A stretch of DNA of 64,000 bases from Immersiella caudata (Eukaryota; Ascomycota; Sordariomycetes; Sordariales; Lasiosphaeriaceae), in contig JAULSU010000003.1 in the NCBI GenBank assembly GCA_030512335.1, forward strand, positions 6,061,737-6,125,736, in the 5' to 3' direction. A program made the translations under genes and the position numbers. The notes beneath the pieces are model-generated. The model ran no database searches. It had not been told where the DNA came from and worked only from the letters and a program-made list of their open reading frames with translations. Position 1 is the first letter of the stretch. Every line of letters starts with the position of its first letter. Below, one piece after another: positions 12,433 through 24,053 of the stretch.

Positions 12433-13681
12433 TTGGGGATCGCTGTCGCTGGCGCCCCTGGATGCCAAGAAAAACAAAGGACAGAGAAGCAAAGAACAAA
12501 GATACGGGATTGCAAAGAAGCGAGTAGCAAGCTCAAGCTGGTAGAGTGCGTATGGCGCAACATTCAAGACCGGAGTTCGTCTGGAGTGTGCGGGCGGTGA
12601 AGTGGCACGATGACGACAATCAGGGGCTGGCTAAGCCTGCTAGCTCGAACCTAAAATGCGATGGCCTCCTTTCGCCAACCTCTTATTTTCGTCGAGAGAT
12701 GCGGTCAGCGGTTAGCGTTTGAACGTTGTGCTGGGGCAGTTGCCAACGAGACGTTCCTGCCCCTCCGGCATTCGGGCGACGCAGACTGTTTTCTGCTTCC
12801 AGTTTTGGGCAGCGTGCTTTGTGCTGCGTCATTCTTCATTCTGGGACAACTAGCATGGGCAACCTGCAGACATCTTGTCCAACACTGCCGCCCAAGGAAT
12901 TGGCCGCGAGTTCTGCAGCTGGCCTGTTTGTCCCACGGTGATGCGCGGAAACAGGGTCCGACCAGCGGCACCGCCACGCAACTGAAGGTAAGGATGCTCG
13001 CGACTCTCATGCGCCCGCCCGATGGCCAAATCTAACAGCCGTGGGGCACAGGCAAATTTCCATCTAGGCTCAAAATACGGCAAGCACCCTCGACTGGAAG
13101 CCCACACTCTGGCTGCATTGCCACGGCTTACAAGGTCCGGCACTGGGCCAAGCGGGATGGAGCGGGTAGGGTCCAGCAGTCGGTAGCGCCGACGTCGTCA
13201 ACATCACACACGTCCAACGCCAAAAGTCCTCGCAAAAAACTGAGCCACTTCGCCCGCCCTTGAGGGGATGCTACGGACTATGAGATCTGCATCCGCAGTA
13301 CCATCACGCATTGCCCAAGCCACACAGATGGATGCTTGAGGGGGCATAGAAGGATAGAAAGGCGGGAAACGATCCGAAGCTGGCTGTAGACGCATCTAGG
13401 CATGCAAGCAGGGTTGAGATCATCAGAGAAAGACGTAGGAAAACGAGGCAAACCTCCGCTCTTCGCGTGCCACGAGCCGAAGTGTCGGTCAAGGTGGTGT
13501 TCCCAGGCACAGCATGTCGGTGTTGGGTCCAGATGTTGATCTGTGGAACACCCGTATTTTTGAGTAGTTTACGCCCAAGCGCTTCGAGGTGTTTGGGGAT
13601 CTCCTTGAGAGCCTGGGGGATACGCAGAAGTAAACATTACTGAAGATAGATTAGGTCCTGAATACTGACATCCCTGAGGCC
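12433..13681. other. Intergenic region
   Basis: 1.25 kb between two minus-strand genes. It must hold the VTT gene promoter. Open frames overlap on both strands and carry no domain. Confidence 0.5.
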
Positions 13682-14770
13682 CTACCCAAGAAGCGACCAT
13701 TGCGTCAACCCGAACTGCACCATTTCGGCCAGTCTGACGCCGCCAGCATGAAAGGTAAACTCAGCAAAGATATGATCCAACGCACTCGTCCCAACCGTCG
13801 CCGTCACCACCCCCGCAACAAACGGCTCGTCGCCCTCCCATCCAAAAACGGCACCTCCTGACCACCCCTGTTCCACATACGGCGAGCTCGCCATGATCTT
13901 GCCTCCTTCCCCTCCACTACTCTCAACCTTCCTCATGCGTATCCCTTCTTCCGTAGCCGGGACCTGTCCACCCCGAAAGTTAAACGGATACCCAACGCTA
14001 TTCCACTCCCCCTTGAGATAAAACTCATTCTTCAAACTCGCCTTCCACCCCAAGTACCCCGTACTCAACCCAATCGGCGCATCCAACTCGCAAACAGCAT
14101 AATCCCTTCCATCCGTGGGGCCTGCATCAACACCAAGACACTGCTTCGCAAACGCACCGCCCCACGGCCTAGGCTGTCTGCTATCCTCGGCGTTAAAACC
14201 AGGCACAAACTCCACAGACCAGTTCCCTGTAGATTTCCACGCGATGCAATGGTTCGCCGTCAACAGCAAGTTTGGCCCGACCATGGTACCGGAACAGAAA
14301 CCTCGCTTTGCTCCATCGCGCAGGAAGACCTTCCCGAAGGTTGTGTAGGGATAGGACATGCGCGTGTCGTCTCGAACTTGCTTGCGCATGAGCACCATGG
14401 AGGAGTTCGGCGCGATGGTGAGGAACTGCTTGAGGTGCGGGTCGGTGAAGAGGGTGGTGAAGGATTTGCGGGTGAAGTTGAGGAGGGGCGGTCGGAAGGA
14501 GGGGATGAAGGAGATGCCGCCTCGGGGAGGGGGCATGAAGGGTTTGATGAACTTGGTGAGGTCGGCGGCGGTGAGGCGGGTTGTTTTGGGGGTTGGTGGG
14601 GGTAGGCACTGGAAGGGAGGAGGTTAGTGGGTGGTTGAAGACAAGGGGAGGGGTAGACTTACGACGGGAGGCGCGAAGTTGAAGATGTCTGTCCAGCTGA
14701 GGGGGAAGGACGTTGCGGGGGCAGAGAGGGCCAGAAGGCTGGTGATGGCCGTCAAGAGGGGAAGCTTCAT
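13682..14770 (-). CDS. Secreted trypsin-like serine protease (V8/Glu-endopeptidase type)
   Basis: Two exons: 14770-14663 and 14608-13682, with a 54-bp intron; 344 aa. Exon 1 encodes a signal peptide (MKLPLLTAITSLLALSAPATS). The catalytic triad of a chymotrypsin-fold protease is visible: His about 156 in LLLTANHCIAW, Asp about 205 in DGRDYAVCELD, Ser about 286 in EQGWSGGAVFG. The GWSGG context (instead of GDSGG) and the NH2-terminal region resemble glutamyl endopeptidase/V8-like enzymes. The sequence between signal and His (about 110 residues) is probably a propeptide plus the first strand. It lies alone, with no obvious inhibitor or partner gene. Specificity is inferred only from the fold. 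Confidence 0.8.
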
Positions 14771-15452
14771 CTTGGTTATGGACAAAAACGATGCGAAAGG
14801 CACGAAACGAGTGGAAGGGCAGAGCCCACAGTGTATTGAACGAGTGTGATCAACGAGCGCGCGCCCGGAAAAAAGCTATAAGCTGTGCGAACCCGCGTCT
14901 GCGCGAGAGACGCCCATCTTATCAACCCCAAGAAACCCCCTTATCCAGCGCTTTTGTCTCCTCTAAATATGCTTAATATTATCCTGGCGCCCATCCGCTT
15001 TCCCAAGATCTCGCGATCGTTCCACGTGAAGCCGTTGGACATCTAGGCTTTCCCGACCATTTCCACATGCCATCAAGCGCGGTATCGTTTCTTTCCTAAT
15101 GTTGGCGTTGCGGGACGATGATTCGTCGGGGCTGAAATAGTGTTGGGTGCGCTGGACCAATCATTTATGGCGTCGACATATCTCCGAAAACTGAGGCTGA
15201 ATCGTCAGGGGTTGCGGGGCAGAGCGGTGCCGTGATTTGAAGCATTGGGAGGCGCAGCATCGAATTGGAAATCGGGATGTTATGGGCGGCGCGTGACGAT
15301 GGGGAGCGGTCTACGATGGGGATTTTTCGTTGAGTGGGAAGAGGTCGGGGGCCTCCTTGGTTTTCTTCATGTTCTCCTGCTTCGGACGTCTTCCTGTCAA
15401 CCTTGGCTGTTAGCATCCACCATGACGGCACTCAAAGACGCCTATTGACGCG
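14771..15452. other. Divergent intergenic region
   Basis: Promoters of the protease (minus) and the DUF3433 gene (plus). Nothing recognisable. Confidence 0.5.
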
Positions 15453-18400
15453 ATGAAGGGGCTCGACACCGCCACCTCGCGGCAAGTGGCCGACACTACC
15501 TTGGAATGTCGAAGGCTCGAGCGACGGCAGAGCTACAGACCGGCGTCGCTCCGATGGCCCTTTATTGTGGCGCAGATTACGCTCCTGTTGGCCGCCATTT
15601 CCGCCGTTCTTTTCTTGCGAATGAGTATGCCGAACAGCGACGATTCGGCGTTTGTTGACGGAAAGCCGATGAGGAGGTCCGTTGCTGGCAGCGGCAACAG
15701 TTGGGATAGTCGGGATAGAGCGGAATTGCGTCTTGCAAAGCGGCAGGTTGTCGGAGGGGGTGGATTTCGGCCAGCTGGAATCCCAAAAGCTCCAGTACCG
15801 GCTCCGGTTACAACCACAACACCGTCAGTGTGGGGCTCCACATCGGATTCCGCCCCAGACAGACCTGCTTTGTCGTCAGCAGTGTTGCCACACTTTGTCG
15901 GCGGACCCGACGACACCCCTGCCGGGAACGGCCCCACCCATCTGAAGACGGCGGACCTTGTGCTCAATGGTGGGGGATTCAGGCCGGGGCTTCCCCTTGC
16001 GACACCAAAAGCAACTGCAGCCATTACGGGAACAGATGCAGACGGTACACCCGACAAAGAGTTTGGCAGTAACCAGATTGTCACGGCCCTGGACGTGTTC
16101 AGCGATGTGTTGGTTGGTGTCATCAAAGGCGGCGGCGGGAGACCTGGAGCACAGCCCGGAGCAGCACCTGCGATAACAACGACAACAATCACCTTTGGCA
16201 CTGTCAAGACTGCTGGGGGTGGATTTCGGCCTCCATCGCTCCCGAAAGCGACACCACCGCCAAAGCCAAGTACAGTCGCTTCTGACAGCGAGGAAAGCAA
16301 CTTGGGCGTCTTTCTCGAAGCTTCCGACTACCCAACATCAACATCCGTTGCGCCCCCAACTGGCAAGCGGACATCGACCACGGACCCGGTTGTGCGATGG
16401 AGTTCAGATTATGTGGAGTTGGATGGGGGGCCGACCACGGTGCTGAGGCCGTTGAAAGGGCCAGCTTTGTTCGCTGCAGACGAATTGATCAGCACCGCAT
16501 TGCCGTCAAAAGAAACAAGAACCTTGATCGCAACCCTTGAACCCAAGCTGGCAACAATGGTTGTGCAGCCCGCGCCCGAGACGATTGTCAGCAAGGTCGG
16601 AGGCACAGTGATCACAGCCTTGGTCGCTCAGCCAGCAACAACCGTAGTAAGCACCGTGGACGGTGTCATGGCCACACGTGTGTCAACCCCCCCTCCACAG
16701 ACAGTTATCAGCAGTGTTGGTGCCTCCATGGTGACGATAGTGATGACCAGGCCACCACAGACGATGGTGTCGACCCTCAGAGGCGAACTTGTGACCCTGG
16801 AAGTTGTCATTACGCCGGTAAGGCCAATGTTGGAGACAGTGATATCCGTCATTGGTGGCTTAGAGACGACTGTCACTCCTCCCCCTGCCACCATCACCAG
16901 CGAAGTCGACGGCAAAATGGTGACCCTCACCTCTACACCCGCACCCTACATCACCAAATCAGGGGGGACTACCACCACCATGACTCGTATCAACACCACG
17001 CCCCGGGTCATCACGACGGCTGTTGCCACTAGTATCGAAGGAAAGCTCACCTCAATCGCAATGACACTGACAGCGACTTCAACCCCTGACTTCCGTCCAA
17101 GCGACAGAGACGGCCGCTACGACGATGACAGCACAACTTCCGTTTATTTTGGCCTCACACAAGCCCAATACTTCGCCGGGGCCTTCCTACCAACCTTGAT
17201 CGCCGTCATCTTCGCCCTGCCGATAACGGTGATTGATCTCAACGCCAAACTCTTCCAGCCATTCCACGCTCTTGCTCGGCCAGGAGGGGCCTCGGGATCT
17301 GATATCATGATGCTTCGGTTTGGAGGAATACACGCTGTCATCACGCCGATTCGACAGCTGAGGCAGAGACAGGCAGTTCCATTTGTGACCACTCTGTTGC
17401 TGTGGTTGTCCTGGCTTCTTACCCCCATGGCAGCTGAAGCCATCGGAATCAAGGTCCACGGCACATGCTCTCACCTTTCCATCTCCGGGTGTGCTATTGC
17501 TGTTGGGGTCTCCCCTGAGCCAGCTCATGCCTTGGTTGCCGTGATGGCAGCCATTGTCGCCCTTTTGGTTTTGCTCATGGCCCTCCTTCACGACTGGGAC
17601 ACCGGTGTCTGCTACCACCCCTGGAGTCTGGCCGGCGTTGCTCTGCTCGCTCAGGACTACCGTCTGCGCGAGCCCTTGATTCAGCTCCCCGAGCCGACTG
17701 AAGCCGAACTCAACACGCTCTTTGGAACCAGTCGCTTCTCCCTTGAGCAACCGTCTTCTTTTCAGTCATACCATAATACCCAGGTCATTGACGAGAAACC
17801 CCTCACTCTTTCACCACACACGCCGACCATCCTCCCCGCCTGGCCTCTCCCCTGCCCCCCTGTCTCACCCGCAACACCCACCGTAACAACCACCATCTCT
17901 GCCTCCTCAAACCTCCCAAGTCAACATCCCCACAACAACCCCTTCCGCTCTCTCTCCTACCTCTCCCGCACTACATTCACCCTTTTCCTCCTCTCCCTCA
18001 TCACCCTTCTAACCTACTACCACCTCTCCCCACCCACTTCCCCCCTCGAACTCTTCCTTGACTCCCAAACCTTCGGCGTCAAATTCCTCTTTGCAGCTCT
18101 CGGCTCTATCATCTCCTTCTTCTGGGCTGCCTTCGCTTCATCGCTCTCCACCGCGGCTGTGTTCAGACGAATGAGTACCCATCCACAACCGGCCTCCTCA
18201 TCGGTTGCAGTCGTGCGAGAGACAAATGCGATATCTGCGGCAGTTTCTGCGGCAAAACAGAGAGAATGGATGGTTCTTGCGGTACAGGGGATGGCGGTGC
18301 TAGGGGAGATATTACCTGTGGTGTTGAGCAATGTTCCCTACAGTCTGACGCAGACGAGGAAGACGCATAATGTGTGTATGGGGTTGAGCGTGGGGATTAT

Positions 18401-18623
18401 GAGCGGGATGGTGGTCTTGCTGATGGGCGGGATGTGGATGCGCTGGCCGCATATGCCGGTTGATCCGAGGACATTGGGAGGGTGTATCTGGTATGTTTGT
18501 GATTCGGGGGGGTTGGTGGAGGAGGTGAAGATGAAGGGTTTGAAGGAGATGGAGGGGGAGTATTATTATGCGAGGGTTGTGGGGAGTGACGGGAGGAAGA
18601 GGATGGTTGTTGATGCGGCTTAA
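15453..18623 (+). CDS. DUF3433-type membrane protein with large repeat ectodomain
   Basis: One frame of 1056 aa, ATG 15453. A TM segment at about residues 33-55 (WPFIVAQITLLLAAISAVLF) is followed by a long Thr/Pro-rich, low-complexity region that is probably extracellular. This contains four GGGFRP-like motifs (about residues 97-275) and then tandem units of about 20 residues (about 373-535, motif PP-T-VS--G--VT). After residue 565 come several TM helices with family-typical text such as YFAGAFLPTLIAVIFALP, LFQPFHALARPGG, LTPMAAEAIGIK and GVSPEPAHALVA, the DUF3433 signature. The C terminus ends with RTLGGCIWYVCDSGG. DUF3433 has no known function; large fungal members occur in the plasma membrane. 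No intron was needed. Confidence 0.8.
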   Translation: MKGLDTATSRQVADTTLECRRLERRQSYRPASLRWPFIVAQITLLLAAISAVLFLRMSMPNSDDSAFVDGKPMRRSVAGSGNSWDSRDRAELRLAKRQVVGGGGFRPAGIPKAPVPAPVTTTTPSVWGSTSDSAPDRPALSSAVLPHFVGGPDDTPAGNGPTHLKTADLVLNGGGFRPGLPLATPKATAAITGTDADGTPDKEFGSNQIVTALDVFSDVLVGVIKGGGGRPGAQPGAAPAITTTTITFGTVKTAGGGFRPPSLPKATPPPKPSTVASDSEESNLGVFLEASDYPTSTSVAPPTGKRTSTTDPVVRWSSDYVELDGGPTTVLRPLKGPALFAADELISTALPSKETRTLIATLEPKLATMVVQPAPETIVSKVGGTVITALVAQPATTVVSTVDGVMATRVSTPPPQTVISSVGASMVTIVMTRPPQTMVSTLRGELVTLEVVITPVRPMLETVISVIGGLETTVTPPPATITSEVDGKMVTLTSTPAPYITKSGGTTTTMTRINTTPRVITTAVATSIEGKLTSIAMTLTATSTPDFRPSDRDGRYDDDSTTSVYFGLTQAQYFAGAFLPTLIAVIFALPITVIDLNAKLFQPFHALARPGGASGSDIMMLRFGGIHAVITPIRQLRQRQAVPFVTTLLLWLSWLLTPMAAEAIGIKVHGTCSHLSISGCAIAVGVSPEPAHALVAVMAAIVALLVLLMALLHDWDTGVCYHPWSLAGVALLAQDYRLREPLIQLPEPTEAELNTLFGTSRFSLEQPSSFQSYHNTQVIDEKPLTLSPHTPTILPAWPLPCPPVSPATPTVTTTISASSNLPSQHPHNNPFRSLSYLSRTTFTLFLLSLITLLTYYHLSPPTSPLELFLDSQTFGVKFLFAALGSIISFFWAAFASSLSTAAVFRRMSTHPQPASSSVAVVRETNAISAAVSAAKQREWMVLAVQGMAVLGEILPVVLSNVPYSLTQTRKTHNVCMGLSVGIMSGMVVLLMGGMWMRWPHMPVDPRTLGGCIWYVCDSGGLVEEVKMKGLKEMEGEYYYARVVGSDGRKRMVVDAA
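16570..17058 (+). repeat. In-frame tandem repeat of about 60 bp (20 aa)
   Basis: Inside the DUF3433 gene, six to eight degenerate units of about 20 codons follow each other. Each has an aromatic-poor beta-like pattern: PP or PA, then T-V-S, one or two residues, a Gly, then V-T. Successive unit openings read APETIVSKVGG, PATTVVSTVDG, PPQTVISSVGA, PPQTMVSTLRG, PPATITSEVDG. Confidence 0.75.
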
Positions 18624-18970
18624 GGGTTGATGGGTGGCGGGGGATGGCCGTGAGAATACGACCATGTGATTCTCTTATGGTCCAACCTACGTTGAGCAGC
18701 CGCCCGAACATCGCGGTCGAATGCCTGTTTCCATGTCGCAGCTTCTTTCAACCCAAGCCCCTGAAACCATTCAACTTGTTAGGTGTGCACGCCTAGTCGA
18801 GGGAAGTGACAATCGACTAATTAAATCCACCCCTTTAGCCCGCATGCCACTCTCCAATCACAAACGGCTGCTACAGAGGGGTAGACATGAGATTTTTTGT
18901 CAAGGTTCTGCTGAGAAACCTACCGGCACTCATTCTCTCCCGTCGTCCCGAGATATCCTAGTCTAACAAG
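18624..18970. other. Intergenic region
   Basis: About 350 bp between the DUF3433 gene and the HET relic. Nothing recognisable. Confidence 0.5.
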
Positions 18971-21318
18971 ATGGCGGCCCGTAAAGATTGGGAATTCTAT
19001 CTCGACGGTGACAACGGCGCCCCTGGGCCTTCCACAAGCTGCCGCAGACAAACAAGCGAGTTGCCGTTCCGGAAGTCGATCCCGAATGGATCAACCTCGA
19101 CACCATCAGATCCTGGATAAGAGCCTGCGACGAAGATTCGGGTCATCAATGCGCCAAGCACCCCAGTTTCGGTGCCTCTACGGTCTGGCTCATCAATGTT
19201 GTAAATGAATGTCTTGTTTCTTCGGTATCTCTCCCAGACACTGCCAGATACTGCGCTCTATGGTACGTTTGGGGACAAGTGAAGACCAGCAAGCTCACCA
19301 CCAGGCGCTTTTTCGAACGGCAACGCGGACGTCACAATTCCCTTAACGATCAGACATACAATCGGTCTTGTAAAAGCGCTCGGAGAGAGGTATCTTTGGG
19401 TAGATGCGTTCTGCATTGTGCAGGACACGACACGCACTTCCATGCTGAGCTAAGAAACATGGGTGCAATCTACGACAAGGCATTCTTCACCATCGCTACA
19501 GCTAGTGGCTGGGATGAAAACGAGGGTTTGAGGGGTTTGACGGGGATCTCGGGAAGGCGTCAACTCGCGACCAATTTTACCGATGATCTACACAAATACC
19601 TGAGCCCAGAGAGTATGATTTGGGTAAGTTATTGTATCGAACTTTACTTATTTGTACCTCAGGTGAACGGAAGGCTAACCCGCCACATGTTGCCCAGTTC
19701 TCCCGAGGATGGACATTCCAAGAGAGACTGTTCTCGTGTCGGATTATGATATTCTGTGAGCAAACCGCTTTCTGGAAGTGCATTGACGGAGAAATTGATG
19801 AAATAGGATGTTTGCTTGAGGATGAATCCGGAAGGGACCCGTTCGGTGGCGTAACATTTCTCCGGAACATTGAGGGGGAGAGGTATAGAGATTTCCGTCT
19901 GCCGATTCCTTTCCTTTGCCCTGCCTACCTAGGGCGTATTCGAAGGCTGATGGTACCTATTTCAAAGGTCTGATCTTGGCAGTCCCAAGCACCATCGAAG
20001 TACAGAAGCCGGCAATACCAGTCCCCCCGCCAAACGAGCTGGCAAATCGGTCGATGGAGAAACAAAACGGCGTTCCAAACAGCGGAAGAAGTTTGTGTCT
20101 CCCTTTTCCCCTAGCAAGATGAAAGGATATGTTTCTCCTGCTCCGTCACGCCATCCGAGCAACAGCGACCTTGCCAGCTTTACCATGTACATGACCGAAG
20201 CCGTCGCCCCATTCAACACTTGTAACCTAACTCACGCGTCAGACCTACCCCGCGCATTTGACGGAATCGCTCATTTCTTGACCTATAACGCCGGCCGAGA
20301 CAGCATCTTCTCACGGGGTCTTTGTTGGGGCTTGCCAGTTGCCTATATGCCTCACGCGCTCACGTGGGACGCCAATTGGGAGAGCTTCCGCTTCCGGGAT
20401 CCAGCCTAAGCTTTCCTTCTTGGTCATGGCTAGCCTGGGAAGGAAGTATGACATCTGCGAGGAAGTATTTTAATACGCAGTATTCGAATAAGAGTCATGA
20501 CTTCTTGGGCACGAGAGGACTAAAGTTCGGATCGATGTGCACATGGGAATTAGTTGACGGCAGTTCTCAAGAAGTCCTGGAAATGCGGAGTGCAGAAAAC
20601 ATGGAGATGGGTATGTTGGAGAGATTTAATGAAGTCAGGATGGTCGGGCAACGGTCGTCACATTCCAGCGGGCCCGAATGAGAGCTGATGAGAAAGTAAG
20701 GCCGTCAATTACCCACCAATGGGTACCCATGGTTAATTGCGGCCCGTGCACGACAAATTTTGCCCTGCTAAAACCCTAAGAAAAGTAAGGAGCAAAGGGT
20801 TTTGGCAGGGCGAAATTCATTGTGCACGGGTCGCAATTACCCATGGGTACCCATCGTGGGTAATTGACGGCCTTATGAGAAAGGACGCTGGATCGAGAGG
20901 ACGGTACTATTACTGGCTCGAGGATGACGTTTCCAGTGCCTTTGCGCTGGTCACGGTGTATCTCGATCAACCCGGAACTCTTAACTTCAGACCATCTGCC
21001 GATTCTGTTCCGGCCAAGGACCTGGTTGGGGAGATGGTTGGAATATCACAGTTCAGGGCACAGGGGTCCATTGAGAGGGTAATGGTCAAGGATCTATGGA
21101 TAGAGCCGGTTGGAAATGGAACCGCAATCACCGGGGCAGATGCGAAAGTTCTTCAGACGAGGAATAGCAGTTTTGGACAAGAGCATGTGGGATCGGGGTG
21201 TCTTAAAAAAGGGAAAGTCTATCGTAACGACGCTTATGTAACATCACAGGATAAAGCAGCAATGGACGCCAATAGCCGAGTGAGCACTTCGGACCATCGA
21301 CATCAGGAAACTTGTTAA
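18971..21318 (+). pseudogene. HET-domain (heterokaryon incompatibility) pseudogene
   Basis: HET-domain motifs are spread over three frames. In order: VDPEWINLDTIRSWIRACDE and RYCALWYVWGQ (19070-19280), then [20 protein letters not shown] in another frame (19360-19425), then back to [18 protein letters not shown] (19440-19490), then after a normal intron (about 19623-19697) FSRGWTFQERLFS. The C-terminal region (ALSFPSWSWLAWEG, 20400-20445) again needs frame changes. Frameshifts are needed near 19020, 19300, 19425, 19965 and 20410. The first ATG frame (18971) stops after about 49 codons. A 179-bp MITE sits at 20697-20875; beyond it the frame continues to 21318 with LVGEMVGISQFRAQG and DLWIEPV. 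Intact HET proteins trigger cell death on non-self fusion; this copy cannot make a full product. Confidence 0.8.
20697..20875. mobile_element. MITE copy 1 (179 bp, 8-bp target duplication)
   Basis: The element begins TAAGGCCGTCAATTACCC and ends in the inverse complement GGGTAATTGACGGCCTTA. It is almost one long palindrome: the inner arms (GCACGACAAATTT, CCCTGCTAAAACCC) also pair across an 11-base centre. It is flanked by perfect 8-bp direct repeats TGAGAAAG (20689-20696 and 20876-20883), which fits hAT-type target duplication. It carries no coding capacity, so mobility would need a transposase from elsewhere. Confidence 0.9.
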
Positions 21319-21608
21319 AAAGGCAGAGTTGTGCTTTTCTCTATCAAAAACTCCCGTCCCAGGTAAGTCGGAGCAATACCTTGGCTGCTTTCCTTCCCCG
21401 TCTGAGCGGCCAGTGAGGCGAGGAGCACCTTGGCTGGAGTTGGATCCGCGAAGAGAAATGAAAAGAAAAGAAAACGAACGACAGCCCATGCTCTCCCACT
21501 ATATACAGCCGTTATGGGAGCCAGCCCTTCCTTTATGAGAAATTGGCCCTAGCTGTAGCCAGGACTTATCCCCAAGCCAGAGTCCCACTTTGATAACTTC
21601 GCCCATCG

Positions 21609-21984
21609 TTATCTCGACTGCCTGATTTGATGGACATGGCAGTCTGCACAGCGCGGGTGGTGACATGATTTATTAGGGCAGTATTCTACCAACATTCCCA
21701 TGTCGCTGCCAGCCCGCCCGCAGAAGCACTGTTTGGAGATCGCGGTTAGCCTTGTGTTGCTCTGCCCGTCTCTCATGCAATGAGGGTGTGGATTGCACTG
21801 TGCAAGCTGGGATATTGAAGGTCGAAGTGCAAGGGGTCGGAAACTTACGCAGACCCATAGCCACACCGTCTTCTTCCTCCTGCTACTGTCCTTCTTAGGC
21901 TCCTTCTTGGACTCCTTCTTGGGTGCCTGTACCAGGTTGTTAGAAGACTCTCTGGATGTCTTGTGCTTCTAGTCAACAAACCAT
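21609..21984 (-). CDS. Tiny Cys-rich (zinc-ribbon-like) protein, 66 aa
   Basis: Exons 21984-21982 (ATG only), 21926-21849 and 21728-21609, with introns of 55 and 120 bp. Both introns have good branch sites (TCTAACAAC, GGCTAACC) about 15-20 nt before the AG. The protein starts with a Lys/Glu-rich segment (MAPKKESKKEPKKD) and then has WVCCFCGR, CPNKSC and HPRCADC, a Cys/His pattern like that of many small fungal proteins of unknown function. A metal-binding knuckle is inferred. An alternative acceptor at 21797 would insert 23 residues (89 aa) but breaks the CCxCG pattern. It is preceded on the same strand by nothing recognisable. Confidence 0.55.
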
Positions 21985-24053
21985 GATTGATACTGTGGCG
22001 GAATTAGCCGATTGGATCGAACAGACATTGGCACGTGATCGGACGGGGTGGGCGGTGCGGCGGTGTTTTGCCGAGAGGTGGAGATGGTTCGGGTGCAGCG
22101 GGTCGGGCGGAAAATTCTCAAGCGCAGCTTTTTTTGCCTTGCGACAACCGCGCGTCGGCCCCGTGGACAACGATCGGCAGGCCACAGTCGGCTCGGCAGT
22201 CGACCAATTAAACTCGCAATGATCCGTCGCGCGTTTACTGGCAAGAGGGGGTTCGCTCCATTGTAGCAACGGCTCAGGCTTTGAGGTGAGGTGAATAAAG
22301 CGCGCCACGATCCCGAGGCGCTTCCAAGGTGAGCAGAGAATGCCAGGTCGCCGAGTCAACTGCAACGTGTCCAGCCTCGGCAGTCCCCACCGGTTTCGGT
22401 CCCCCACTGAGCCACATTTCCGGTTCCACGCTCAAAGCACCGCACATTCCGTCCACCCATGGTCGTATCGGGTTGTGGCAGATTGCACGAACCTGCTGTG
22501 TCTATCGTCACTTCGACGGTGGGAGTCCCGGGCTCACTGGTCAAGTTTCAAGACCGGAGATTTTGCACGTCTTTCTTTCCCTGTCCACGAATTAATTTCT
22601 GGGGCCAGATTCTGGTTGGCCGCGTCATCTCCGGGGCGCGTTTTTGTTGGGGTCGGCTTGCCGTTAAAGGCCAGAGAGCGCAGGTCTGAGTCCCGGCGGG
22701 GGAATGAGTTGTGGTCAGTGCTCAACGCAAACAATCAGCAGCAAGGCGAACCGCAGATGCTGTGGCTGGTCACGGGTAACAAAAAGGTCAAGTGTGGGTG
22801 GCTGGGCTTGACTGTTGGTCGCTTTGTCTTTGGGGAATTGGAAATTCGGCAAGGCAACTATTGCAGCACCTCCATCTTGCAGCTTTTATGAGGTTCAACC
22901 CACTGCAGCCCTTCCAGACGCAGTCGACACCCAACCTGCCCACCGGAGCCTGACTGCCCAGCTAATCAGCACGTGATGAGCTGCGATCCTCGCGAAGCAG
23001 GCACGACCAGCGACATCAGTGAATTTAGACGCAAAGCGCGGCATTTTATGACTCAGCGGACTTCTCTCACCTCCCTCCTTCATCAATCAACCTGGACAAC
23101 CTGGAGGTCAAGGACGGCCCGGGCCGTGAATTTAATATACCTTACCAGGTAGGCACGGAAAGCTCACGATGACCCCTCCAAACCTGCTTCTGGGGCTGAC
23201 TGCCCGCAGGTTTCTGCATGCACTTTGGCAGCCTGATAACACCACACTAGCACTTGCCGACCCAACTTGTCACGACGTGTCTGCTTGCTGCGGGCCACAA
23301 CAAAGTCCATCGGTACTCTGATTTGCCCGCCGAGATCGGGACCTTGAGAGCCGGTCTCGCTGTGCAGGCATTTTCACTTTGGTCCAGTGGCATTTCGTCC
23401 GCCACTTGGCAACTTTTGGTTGCTCCGGCAGTTGGAGTACGCACCCCTATCAAGGGGATTGAACTGGAGTTGTGGTACCAACTTGACTTCGACTGGCTTC
23501 GGAAGAGTTGTCCGCAGAAGCCAATCCTCTACAACCAGGCTCGACTACCTGCTGCGCCAACCCTTTCTGCTTTGGCGAGAGGGGCTGTGACTGCAGCATT
23601 TTGCCTGCTTTTGCGCCCAAGATGCACAAAAACCTGCAGTTTCTACGGCCCTCGCTCATGAATGATTGCTGGGGATGGAAAGGCGACCGCCACCTGTCTA
23701 CTCTCTCGCGTCGCGAAGGATGAAGGGCCTCGCATTCCTCGCCTCATTCAGTCACCGTCGTGGAACCAAATCACACAGACTGTCTGGTCGGCTCCCACCG
23801 TCTGCCCGGACTTGGCCGCTACCGGGACTTGGCAGAGGCTGTTGGGATGTACTGAGAAGACTTGAAACCTTGCCCCCCGAGATCATCTTCCTTGCATCAT
23901 GCCGCTTCCCTTTGTCATTCCCCTGACAGATTGCTGCACGTCACCAGCTCATCACTATCACACCCCGAGTCAAAAACTTTGTGGGCGGATCGACGGCTTG
24001 CCGTCTGAGAGACCGAGCATGACCTTGACATTACAGAGCCCATTCTTACAACA
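21985..24053. other. 2-kb intergenic region
   Basis: Many overlapping frames on both strands, the longest 183 aa (22340-22891), none with a domain or splice partner. It must include the promoters of the tiny Cys-rich gene and the CorA-like gene. No RNA gene seen. Confidence 0.5.

Noticed and set aside
21729..21797. Alternative third exon start for the tiny Cys-rich gene
   Set aside because: The extra 23 residues separate the CCxCG pair and the nearer branch site supports the longer intron.
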